From the NCBI RefSeq assembly GCF_003319175.1, contig NZ_QOHK01000014.1, forward strand, positions 1 through 64,000: a stretch of 64,000 nt of DNA, written 5' to 3'. The stretch is from Blastococcus sp. TF02-8 (GTDB lineage Bacteria; Actinomycetota; Actinomycetes; Mycobacteriales; Geodermatophilaceae). Of the stretch, positions 1 through 7,298 are shown one piece after another. Position numbers and translations under genes: made by a program. Under the pieces are notes generated by a model. That model was not told where the DNA came from, did no database searches, and saw only the letters and a list, made by a program, of their open reading frames with translations. The stretch's first letter is position 1. Each line of letters begins with the position of its first letter.

Positions 1-731
1 TGTGGCGGGCACTGGACGAGCCCACCGACGAGCTCGTCGCCTCCTGCCGCTACGCCGACCGGCGGCACTTCCTCGACGCCACCCGAACCCTGCGCGACGC
101 CCTCGGCTCCCTGGTCAAGGGCTCCCTGGCCGGGCTGTTCGACGACCACACGTCGATCGACGTCGACTGGCGCGCCCCGATCCAATCCCTGTCGCTGTCC
201 CGCCTCGAGCCGCTCGGCGACCAGGCCGTCGGCATCGCGCTGACCTGCCTGAACTCCTGGGGCCAGGCGATGCGAGAGATCGCCGACCCGGGCGACCTGC
301 GCATCGTCATCCGCGACGAGACGTGGCGGCAAATGCGCCTGGGCACCGAAGCGATGAAGAGCCTGGACGCCAACCTGCGGTTGTCCCGCCGCGACGCCGA
401 CGTGCAGATCCTGCTCGCGCACAAGCCCTCGGACATGCTCACCGCCGGGGACGCCTCCTCCCAAGCGGTGGCCATCGCCCGGGACCTGCTGCACCTGTGC
501 GACGTCAAGGTGCTGCACGGCCAGGACCAGGCCGTCGCCGACGAGCTCGCCACCATGCTCGGGCTGACCCCCATCGCCCAACGGGTGGTTACCGGATGGG
601 CGATCGCCGGCAAGGGCCGAGCCCTGTGGCTGGTCGGCGACCGGGCGTTCAAGGTGCAGACCGTCCTAACCGAGCCCGAGCTGCGGCTGACCTACACCAA
701 CGAGGCCCTCATCGCCGGAAGCCCGGCATGA
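1..731 (+). CDS. Conjugative transfer ATPase, VirB4/TraC type (C-terminal part, 5' truncated by window)
   Basis: The reading frame is open from base 3 and ends at TGA 729-731; the start lies before the window. The visible ~242 residues include a Walker-B-like stretch (LRIVIRDETW, DE pair) followed by a RecA-like C-terminal half with LLAHKPSDML and VTGWAIAGKGRALWLVGD. That arrangement is typical of the C-terminus of actinobacterial VirB4/TraC-like ATPases. Known role of the family: hexameric ATPase powering assembly and substrate handover of a type IV secretion system at the inner membrane. It overlaps the M23 gene by ATGA, so the two are translationally coupled in a transfer operon. Walker A would lie upstream of the window. 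Confidence 0.7.
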   Translation, partial: WRALDEPTDELVASCRYADRRHFLDATRTLRDALGSLVKGSLAGLFDDHTSIDVDWRAPIQSLSLSRLEPLGDQAVGIALTCLNSWGQAMREIADPGDLRIVIRDETWRQMRLGTEAMKSLDANLRLSRRDADVQILLAHKPSDMLTAGDASSQAVAIARDLLHLCDVKVLHGQDQAVADELATMLGLTPIAQRVVTGWAIAGKGRALWLVGDRAFKVQTVLTEPELRLTYTNEALIAGSPA

Positions 732-1894
732 GCGGGACGGCCGAGGGATTGGCCCTGGCGTACGTGAAGCGGTGGCTGTGGAAGGCCGCCGCTCCCGTCG
801 CCGTCCCAGTGTTCGGCGTACTCACCCTGCTGTTGATCCCGCTCGCGGTTCTCGCCGCTCCGGAGGCGTCGACGTCGCCGGCGTCGTCCTGCTCGATCGC
901 CGGCACCGGCGCCTCCGCCGCCGACATCGAACTGGACGCCGTCCAGATGGGGCACGCGCAGACCATCGTCGCCGTCGCCGCCGCACGAGGGCTCGACCCG
1001 TATGCGGCCACCGTGGCGCTGGCCACCGCGTACCAGGAGTCCCGCATCCGGATGTTGGCCAACGACGGCAGCAGCCCCGAACTGACTGCCGAACAGGCCG
1101 CAGTGACCGCCACCAGCCTGACCTACCCGCACGACGGGCTCGGCTCGGACCACGACAGCGTCAACACCTTCCAACAGCGCTGGACCGCCGAATGGGGCAC
1201 CGTCGCCCAGCTGATGGACCCCGTCTACGCCGCCGAGGCCTTCTACCGCCGGCTGGTCGAGGTACCGAACTGGCGGACCATCCCGCTCACTCAGGCGGCC
1301 CAGGCCGTGCAGATCTCGGCTGCCGGCGGCGCATACGCCCGCTGGGAGCCGCTCGCCCGCGAGCTGACCGCCATGCTGTGGCCCGCCGCCCAAGCCACCG
1401 CAGTCGACGCGAGCGGTACGGCGGCCGGCGTCTGCCCGGGCCTGCCGGTCCCGGCCGGGTCGTGGATCCGCCCCACCGCCGGCACCGTCACCTCCGGCTA
1501 CGGGTCCCGCTGGGGCACCCTGCACGCCGGTGTCGACATCGCCGGCCCCCGTGACACCCCCGTCTACGCCGCCGCCGACGGCACCGTAGTTCGTGCCGAG
1601 TGCACCAGCGCCTACTGCGACCGCGACGGCACCCTGAGCCTGGCCGCCTACGGCAACCTCGTCGAACTCGACCACGGCGGCGGGGTGACCACCCGCTACG
1701 CGCATTTGTCGGGCTACACCGTCACCGTCGGCCAGCGCGTCAGCGCCGGGGGGCTGATCGGCTTCCAGGGATCCACCGGCAACAGCACCGGCGTCCACCT
1801 GCACCTCGAAGTCCGCCTCGACGGCGCGTCCGTCGATCCAGTGCCGTGGCTGGCCAGCCGCGGCGTCGACCTGCATGCCACCACCGCCGGCTGA
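728..1894 (+). CDS. Membrane-anchored peptidoglycan hydrolase of the transfer apparatus (transglycosylase-like + M23 peptidase)
   Basis: 388 aa. ATG 728 overlaps the previous stop (ATGA). Residues ~19-42 form one membrane segment. The region ~55-220 (AYQESRIRMLANDG, NTFQQRW, VYAAEAFYRRL) resembles actinobacterial lysozyme/transglycosylase-like domains. The C-terminal ~110 residues are a LytM/M23 domain: SGYGSRWGTLHAGVDI supplies the HxxxD zinc motif and GVHLHLEV the HxH motif. Role in such elements: local cell-wall opening for the conjugation channel. The position just after the VirB4-like ATPase supports this. The zinc ligands appear intact, so activity is likely; the transglycosylase assignment is less certain. 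Confidence 0.82.
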   Translation: MSGTAEGLALAYVKRWLWKAAAPVAVPVFGVLTLLLIPLAVLAAPEASTSPASSCSIAGTGASAADIELDAVQMGHAQTIVAVAAARGLDPYAATVALATAYQESRIRMLANDGSSPELTAEQAAVTATSLTYPHDGLGSDHDSVNTFQQRWTAEWGTVAQLMDPVYAAEAFYRRLVEVPNWRTIPLTQAAQAVQISAAGGAYARWEPLARELTAMLWPAAQATAVDASGTAAGVCPGLPVPAGSWIRPTAGTVTSGYGSRWGTLHAGVDIAGPRDTPVYAAADGTVVRAECTSAYCDRDGTLSLAAYGNLVELDHGGGVTTRYAHLSGYTVTVGQRVSAGGLIGFQGSTGNSTGVHLHLEVRLDGASVDPVPWLASRGVDLHATTAG

Positions 1895-1947
1895 CCGGCA
1901 GAGGGGAACCAGGACGTGGACATCAACCACCGGCTCAGGGCCGGCGC

Positions 1948-2568
1948 GTGACGACGCCCTTCCGGCGTCGCGATCCACAGCCGATCGCTCGGGGATGGGA
2001 AATGGCCGTCGCCGCAGTCGGTGGCGCCCTGATCGCTGTCGCACTGGCAGCCCTGGCCGGTCTCGGACTGGCCTCGGCGTTGTGGGGCGGTGGCTGGGTG
2101 TGGCCGCAGGGCACCGAGACGATCACCCACGTCCTCGGCGGGCTCCTGAGCGGCGATCCCGGCCGCGGCCTGCCACCGAATCAGCTGGCTCGGGTCGCCC
2201 GGCCGGTGCCGGTGTACGCGTGTGTTGCCGCCGCCGAGCTCGTCCTGCTGACCGCCGCCGTCATCACCGCTGTCCTGGTCGCCCGCCACCGGCGCCCGGG
2301 CGACGCCCGCGGCGGCATGGCCACCCGCAGGGAAGCCGAGCAAGCCCTCGGGCTGCGGCAGCTACGCGCCGGGCGAGCGGTCATCCGCCCGGACCGCTAC
2401 CCGTCCAGAGGCAGCCGGGGACGCCTTCATCGCCTCCTGTCCACAGGCGGCAACGCAATCCGCGGTCGTCTCCACAGATCTGTTCCGACGACCACTTCCC
2501 GATCGACCTCCCCAGCACCGTCGACCCAGGCACCACCCGTCCGCACTGTGAAGGAGAACCCTCGATGA
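1948..2568 (+). CDS. Two-TM membrane protein of the transfer operon
   Basis: 206 aa from GTG 1948; an in-frame ATG at 2002 is an alternative start. Two hydrophobic segments (MAVAAVGGALIAVALAALAG region and VYACVAAAELVLLTAAVITAVL) flank a ~50-residue loop. The tail is basic and Ser/Pro-rich, and contains GGMATRREAEQALG, a motif seen in conjugal membrane proteins of actinobacterial elements. Ahead of it a 36-nt reading frame (GTG 1916 to TGA 1951) follows an AGGGGAA ribosome site and overlaps GTG 1948 as GTGA, so a short leader peptide may couple translation. It is probably a structural partner of the coupling protein; no enzymatic motif is seen. Confidence 0.6.
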   Translation: MTTPFRRRDPQPIARGWEMAVAAVGGALIAVALAALAGLGLASALWGGGWVWPQGTETITHVLGGLLSGDPGRGLPPNQLARVARPVPVYACVAAAELVLLTAAVITAVLVARHRRPGDARGGMATRREAEQALGLRQLRAGRAVIRPDRYPSRGSRGRLHRLLSTGGNAIRGRLHRSVPTTTSRSTSPAPSTQAPPVRTVKENPR

Positions 2569-2873
2569 GCTCAACCGACGACGGCATGAACTCCGATCTG
2601 CTGGCCGCCCGGGCCGAGGCTGCGGCACTGTTCGCCGCCGCCTCCCGCAACGACCAGGCCGGAGCGACAGCGCAGCTGCATTGCCTCGCCGCCGCCACCG
2701 CCTTGCGCACGCCCAGCGGCCCAGTGCCCGCAACCGCCGACGCCACCGACCCCGACCGGCTCGTCGAGCAGGCGTTGCGCATCCTCGGCAACCTGCCCGC
2801 CGCTGACTTCGCACACCCCGACGTCCTCGCCGCCGCCCAGCACGGCCACCGAGCGCTGCGTGCGCCACGCTGA
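2565..2873 (+). CDS. Small hypothetical protein of the transfer operon
   Basis: 102 aa. ATG 2565 overlaps the upstream stop and is preceded by AAGGAG at 2551-2556, which fixes the start. The protein is acidic, alanine-rich and predicted helical, without cysteines other than one and without membrane segments. It ends in a TGATG overlap with the next gene, so the block is one transcript. I recognise no family. Its conserved position between a membrane protein and the 430-aa protein suggests an accessory of the transfer machine, but this is context only. Confidence 0.6.
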   Translation: MSSTDDGMNSDLLAARAEAAALFAAASRNDQAGATAQLHCLAAATALRTPSGPVPATADATDPDRLVEQALRILGNLPAADFAHPDVLAAAQHGHRALRAPR

Positions 2874-4165
2874 TGGCCACGTCGCTCGGGCAGCTACTCG
2901 ACGCCCTCGCCGACACAGCGCGGACCACGGACGACAGCGCAGCCGCGCGCGCCGATGCAGGCACCGCCTTGGGCCACCTGGGTCGGGCGCTGACCCACCT
3001 GCGCCACGACGGCGTCTCCCCATTCGCCGGCGATCGCCGCGAACAGCAGGTCGCCGACCTGGCTGCCGCCTGCACAGAGCTCGGCGTCCGCGCTCCAGCG
3101 ACCGAGTCGGCGTTGACCCGGTTGGCGGCTGCCGCAGCCGACACTGTCGGCGTCCTGTACGACCACACCACCGTGACCAGCCGGTGGGCCGTCGCCACCG
3201 CCGTAGCCGAGACAGTGACGCCGCTGGCCGAGGTGGTCGCCCACCGCCTGCCTGCCGGTCCGGCGACGCAGTGGCACACCGAGGTCGAGCGTCAGGCGGC
3301 CCTCGTCCAGCAGACAGCCGCGCTCCAACCGCCGACACGCGCCGACGTCGCCATCCTCGACCGCCCCGTTCCAGGTCCCGCGGTCAATGCGTCCGTCGAC
3401 CCAGCACGCGTGGTCCCCGACGCCATCGGCGTCCTACTCCAGGCCACGGCCCGAGCCAATGATCCACCGTCGGTCACCGAGGTCCTGGCCTACACGATCG
3501 CCGCCCAGACACTCAGCTCTGCTGCGGCGCGCCTCGGCTCGACCGACGCACCACCGGCAGGTCAGACGACGGCGGCCGACGCCTGGCGCGCCGTCCGAAC
3601 AGCCCTGCGTCCGTACGACGACGGCAGCCGCCGCTTCCACCAGCACACACCATCCGGCGTGACCGCAGCGGGTCGCCTCCATGCCGTCCTCCGCTCCGAG
3701 CCCGACCCGGCCACCTGGACGGCGTCCCTGCGCGCATCGGTCACGTCCGCGGCTCAGCACCTGCCAACTCTCGCCACGCAGCTGCTCTACCGCACCGTCC
3801 GGTCCTGGGCGGACAACGGATCGCTGATCGCCTACGCCCGTGATGTGCCGCCGCGCGAGGAGCGGGTGGCCGCGTACCTGCGCGGATATCAGCCCGGCGG
3901 GCTGGTTCGCGTCGACGCGACCGACCTGCAACCGGTCGCCGGAGCCTTGCACAACGCCCGCCTGCTCTCCCTCGCCGTCGCCGACCGTGCAGCCGATCCG
4001 GGCGCCCGCGCGATCGCCGGCTTCCCGCGCCGGGCCTGGGCCGCGAATCGGGCGTTGCTCGACGACCCGCAGACGCCGGTCGCGCTCAGCGTGGCCATCC
4101 AGCAGGCCCACCAGCAGCTGCAGGCGGCACGAGCCCAGCGGTCCGGACCGAGCCGGGCACGCTGA
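2873..4165 (+). CDS. Hypothetical helical protein of the transfer operon (430 aa)
   Basis: 430 aa, ATG 2873 overlapping the previous TGA (TGATG). It is alanine-rich and almost wholly helical in appearance, with repeated ~90-residue stretches of the type LGxLLxxLAxxA, and no signal peptide, membrane segment or nucleotide-binding motif. It sits directly before the coupling protein (12 nt gap), as large unknown proteins do in actinobacterial ICEs. Possible roles are a relaxosome or coupling-protein adaptor. No function can be read from the sequence. Confidence 0.6.
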   Translation: MATSLGQLLDALADTARTTDDSAAARADAGTALGHLGRALTHLRHDGVSPFAGDRREQQVADLAAACTELGVRAPATESALTRLAAAAADTVGVLYDHTTVTSRWAVATAVAETVTPLAEVVAHRLPAGPATQWHTEVERQAALVQQTAALQPPTRADVAILDRPVPGPAVNASVDPARVVPDAIGVLLQATARANDPPSVTEVLAYTIAAQTLSSAAARLGSTDAPPAGQTTAADAWRAVRTALRPYDDGSRRFHQHTPSGVTAAGRLHAVLRSEPDPATWTASLRASVTSAAQHLPTLATQLLYRTVRSWADNGSLIAYARDVPPREERVAAYLRGYQPGGLVRVDATDLQPVAGALHNARLLSLAVADRAADPGARAIAGFPRRAWAANRALLDDPQTPVALSVAIQQAHQQLQAARAQRSGPSRAR

Positions 4166-4177
4166 AAGGAGAGACGG

Positions 4178-5698
4178 GTGCTCACGTCAAGGTTCGACCC
4201 GACCGACGTCGGCTGGCGGCTGGGCCGCTCCTCCCAGCCGCACGGGGTGGAGCTGTGGTGCCGGTATGACCGCACCACCGGCGTCTACGGCGAGCAGGGG
4301 TCCGGCAAGACTCTCGACCTGCTCGCTCCCGCCCTGCTGGCCCACCGCGGCGCCAGCCTGGCGACGCTGACCAAGGTCGACGATTTGCTGCTGACCGCCG
4401 GACGACGGCAACGGCCCGCTGGCCCCGACGAGCCGCCGCGCCCGGTCGCGGTGCTCGATCCGTTCGGTGCGGCACCGGGATTGCCGGAGCTGGTGTGGGA
4501 TCCGGTCGCTGGCTGCGTCGATCCTCGGATCGCCGAACGACGAGCCAAGGCGTTCGCCGCCGGCACCGTCGCCGGCGCGGTCACCGGCGGCCGGCAGGAC
4601 AACGCCGCCCGGTTCTACGCCGCGGAGACCGCCAAGGTGCTGCAAGGATTCCTGCACGCGGCGGCACTCACCGGCCGCACCCTGGAGCACGTCCTGGAGT
4701 GGGTCGCCAACCCTGTCGCCGCCGAGCAGCCCGCCGAGATCCTGCAGCAGCATCCGCACGCGGCCCGGTTCTGGGACGGGCTGCTGATCGGCGCGCTGAA
4801 CGGCAGCCCGGACACCGTCGGCAACACTGCGACCACCGTCCAGCAAGCGATGGCGCTGTTCTTCCAGCCGGACATCAGGGCGCGCTGCGTGCCCTCGCGG
4901 GGGCGGTCGGCGACCGACCTGGCCGACCTCATCGCCCGGCAGGGAACGGTGTACCTGCTCGGCCGTGAGGATCCGTACGCCTCGGCGGCACCGCTGATGA
5001 CCGCGGTCGCGGAACACGTCCTCGACACGGCCCTGCAGGTCGCCATCACCTCGCCGCACGGGCGGCTGACCCCGTGCTTCCTGGCTTGCCTCGACGAACT
5101 GCCGTCCACCACGCCGCTGCCGACCCTGCGGGTGCGGATGGCCAACGAACGCGCGCTCGGTCTCTCCTTCATCTACGCAGCCCAGACCTGGAAACAGATG
5201 GTCGTCTCCTACGGCGAGGACGAGGCCCGCTCGCTGTTCGGGCTCACCAACAACCTCGTCATCTTCGGCGGCGGCAAGGACGTCCACTTCTATCGGGAAC
5301 TGTCCGACCTGCTCGATGACGTGCGGATCAGCCGGCGGACCGTCACCGAGGGGCCCGGCGGCATGGGCACGTCCCGTTCGGGTGAGGACGTACGGGTGCT
5401 GCGCCCCGGCGACATCCGTCGCATCCCCGAGCGGCACGCTCTCGTCGTCGCAGGCGCCGCGCCGCCGATCATCGCCCGGTTGCGGCGCTGCCTGGACGGG
5501 AAGCGCGGTCAGCAGCTCGCGACCGAGCTCGACGCCGCACGCGCGCGTGTCAGCCGCGCTCGCCCCGACAGCGACGACGTCCAGGAGCGCACGGCTGCCG
5601 CGCTGGCCTACGCCCGCGACCACCGGCTAGGCCCGAGCCGGCACGTCGACCGGGCCGACGCGCCGGCAACACCGCAGTCCGAGACGCGGTCCTGGTGA
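4178..5698 (+). CDS. traG: Type IV coupling protein, VirD4/TraG family
   Basis: 506 aa. GTG 4178 is preceded by AAAGGAG. Walker A is GEQGSGKT at ~37-44, and Walker B-like CLDELPSTTPL (~305) is followed by MANERALGLSFIYAAQTWKQM, the RAR/TraM-recognition-like section typical of T4CPs. LFGLTNNLVIFGGGKD and DIRRIPERHALVVAG complete the TraG C-terminal signature. Family role: hexameric inner-membrane ATPase that recruits the relaxase-DNA complex to the secretion channel. Unlike full-length VirD4 it starts only ~36 residues before Walker A and shows no N-terminal membrane helices. Anchoring may therefore come from the membrane protein encoded at 1948. Confidence 0.85.
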   Translation: MLTSRFDPTDVGWRLGRSSQPHGVELWCRYDRTTGVYGEQGSGKTLDLLAPALLAHRGASLATLTKVDDLLLTAGRRQRPAGPDEPPRPVAVLDPFGAAPGLPELVWDPVAGCVDPRIAERRAKAFAAGTVAGAVTGGRQDNAARFYAAETAKVLQGFLHAAALTGRTLEHVLEWVANPVAAEQPAEILQQHPHAARFWDGLLIGALNGSPDTVGNTATTVQQAMALFFQPDIRARCVPSRGRSATDLADLIARQGTVYLLGREDPYASAAPLMTAVAEHVLDTALQVAITSPHGRLTPCFLACLDELPSTTPLPTLRVRMANERALGLSFIYAAQTWKQMVVSYGEDEARSLFGLTNNLVIFGGGKDVHFYRELSDLLDDVRISRRTVTEGPGGMGTSRSGEDVRVLRPGDIRRIPERHALVVAGAAPPIIARLRRCLDGKRGQQLATELDAARARVSRARPDSDDVQERTAAALAYARDHRLGPSRHVDRADAPATPQSETRSW

Positions 5699-6177
5699 TC
5701 GTCCTGCCGTTCCCACCGCCACCCCTCGAGGTGCTGCGTGCGCTCGAGCTTCTGGAGAAGGCGCGTCAAGGCGACCGCGGGGGACTGGTCCAAGCCGGCG
5801 CCGTGGCGGACCTGGAGCGCCCTTGGGAGCCGGCCGGCTGCAGTGGCGACCTCAGCTCAGCGGTCTGGAGCTGGTGTGACGACGTCGTGGCATGGATTAA
5901 CCACGAGTACGTGTGGCGGCCCGCGCAGATGGTCCCGGCCTGCTGGCCCCGCCACGCCCACATCGCCCGGGAGCTGCCCGTGCTGGCGGTGCTGCGGTGG
6001 GAAGCGGAGAACGCAGCAGGTCCCCAGCTGATGGAGGAATGGAACCGCTACGCCTTTCCGATGTTCTGCGACCGCATGGCGCAACGGCTCGGGGAGAGCA
6101 CCTGCCGCACCGGCCGGCATCAGGACTGGCCGGCCGAAAGCCGCTACATCGCCTTCCTCGAGGCCTCGCCTCGATGA
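5695..6177 (+). CDS. DUF4913-like hypothetical protein
   Basis: 160 aa from GTG 5695 (GTGA overlap with the coupling-protein stop). The central part has the Trp-rich spacing WSWCDDVVAWINHEYVW...CWPRHAHIARELPVLAVLRWEAE, resembling the DUF4913 family found beside TraG-like genes in actinobacterial integrative elements. The function of that family is unknown. A stem-loop terminator follows at 6240, so this is probably the last gene of the transfer operon. The family assignment is by resemblance only. Confidence 0.5.
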   Translation: MIVLPFPPPPLEVLRALELLEKARQGDRGGLVQAGAVADLERPWEPAGCSGDLSSAVWSWCDDVVAWINHEYVWRPAQMVPACWPRHAHIARELPVLAVLRWEAENAAGPQLMEEWNRYAFPMFCDRMAQRLGESTCRTGRHQDWPAESRYIAFLEASPR

Positions 6178-6239
6178 TCAGCGCAGGTGCCAGCGGCTCA
6201 CCGCGACGAAACGGGCGGACGAGGGCTAGGAAAAGACGT

Positions 6240-6281
6240 AGCCCCGGCGACATGACCAGAGGTCAGCGGTCCACCGGGGCT
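6240..6281 (+). terminator. Stem-loop terminator after the transfer operon
   Basis: AGCCCCGG (6240-6247) pairs with CCGGGGCT (6274-6281), followed by TTCG. The loop itself can form an inner hairpin (TGACC / GGTCA around 6252-6264). It lies between the DUF4913-like gene and the Abi-like gene. Confidence 0.6.
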
Positions 6282-6313
6282 TTCGCGGTCACTGTACGCC
6301 AGGATGGGTCGTG

Positions 6314-7006
6314 ATGACAACGCCGACGCCGCCGGCCTTCCCACCGGCCGGTCGGTGGGTGGAGGCCTGGCTCAGTGCCCCGCGATTCGCGGTTTACCTG
6401 GCCTCCACCGGTACGGACCGCGACCGGGCGTTGGCGCTGTACGAGTGGAACGCTCAACTCAGCGCTGCACTGTTGCACGACCTGGCGCACGTGGAGGTCG
6501 GGCTGCGCAACGTCTACGACGTCGCCCTCTCCGCGCGCTGGCCCGGGCCTCCGCACTGGACTCTGGCCGCAGACGCCGTCTTCGCTCCGGTGTACCGCAC
6601 CCGGGGACGACGCCGCGTCGACGTAAACAGCAGGCCCCGGGACAGCCTGCGCCACGCGATCGCCAACGCCGGCGGTCCGACCGCACCGCCAGGCAAGATC
6701 GTCGCTGAGCTCATGTTCGGCTTCTGGCGATACCTGAGCTCAGCGGCGCACGAGAAGACGCTGTGGGTGCCCGCGTTGCACCGCGCCTTTCCACCGGGCA
6801 CCGACCGCGCCGTCCATGTCGACGGCCCGGTCGGCCGCCTGCACGACCTGCGCAACCGCGTGGCCCACCACGAACCCTTGCTGACCACCAACGTCGCCGG
6901 CCGACTGGCTGACCTGATCGCTCTCGCCGGCCGGCTCGACCCTCAGCTGGGCCAGTACCTGCAGGCCACCAGCGTGGTCTCGAGCATTCTGGCCGCCCGG
7001 CCGTAA
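6314..7006 (+). CDS. Abi-like protein with HEPN RNase motif
   Basis: 230 aa from ATG 6314 (GTG 6311 also possible; AGGATGG lies just upstream). The protein matches the Abi-like family in layout: an N-terminal W-rich helix (RWVEAWLSAPRFAVYL), DLAHVEVGLRNVYD, a mid-part FGFWRYLSSAAHEKTLW, and a C-terminal HDLRNRVAHHEPLL. RNRVAH fits the Rx4-6H catalytic motif of HEPN ribonucleases. Family role: abortive-infection or toxin-like RNA cleavage. It has its own terminator upstream and stands alone between the transfer operon and the STAND gene, so it is probably element cargo. No cognate antitoxin gene is evident next to it. Confidence 0.65.
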   Translation: MTTPTPPAFPPAGRWVEAWLSAPRFAVYLASTGTDRDRALALYEWNAQLSAALLHDLAHVEVGLRNVYDVALSARWPGPPHWTLAADAVFAPVYRTRGRRRVDVNSRPRDSLRHAIANAGGPTAPPGKIVAELMFGFWRYLSSAAHEKTLWVPALHRAFPPGTDRAVHVDGPVGRLHDLRNRVAHHEPLLTTNVAGRLADLIALAGRLDPQLGQYLQATSVVSSILAARP

Positions 7007-7298
7007 GGGCGCAGGTTCGGGCCGAGCGGCGCAGTAGACGCTGCAGCGGTTGGTCCCGCCAGCGCCTGGGGGAACGCCGTGGTAGCGCTGCGCCAGGCAG
7101 TGTTCGCCTGACCGGCCTCAATCAGGGACGCTCCCGTGACTTGGAGCGTCGCAGCCATCCCCGTACCCAGAGGCTGCCTCGTCTTCTTCGCCGACAGCTG
7201 GCTTGATGCGGTGATGATGTGCATGCGTGTGGGGTTGGAAGGCCGATCCGTCTTCCGCGTGGTGATATGACCACGGAGACGAGGCGGTTACCCTTCGC

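Noticed and set aside
6943-7224. 93-aa - strand frame overlapping the end of the Abi-like gene
   Set aside because: No ribosome site, no family, and it overlaps a real gene. Possibly a decayed remnant but not supportable.
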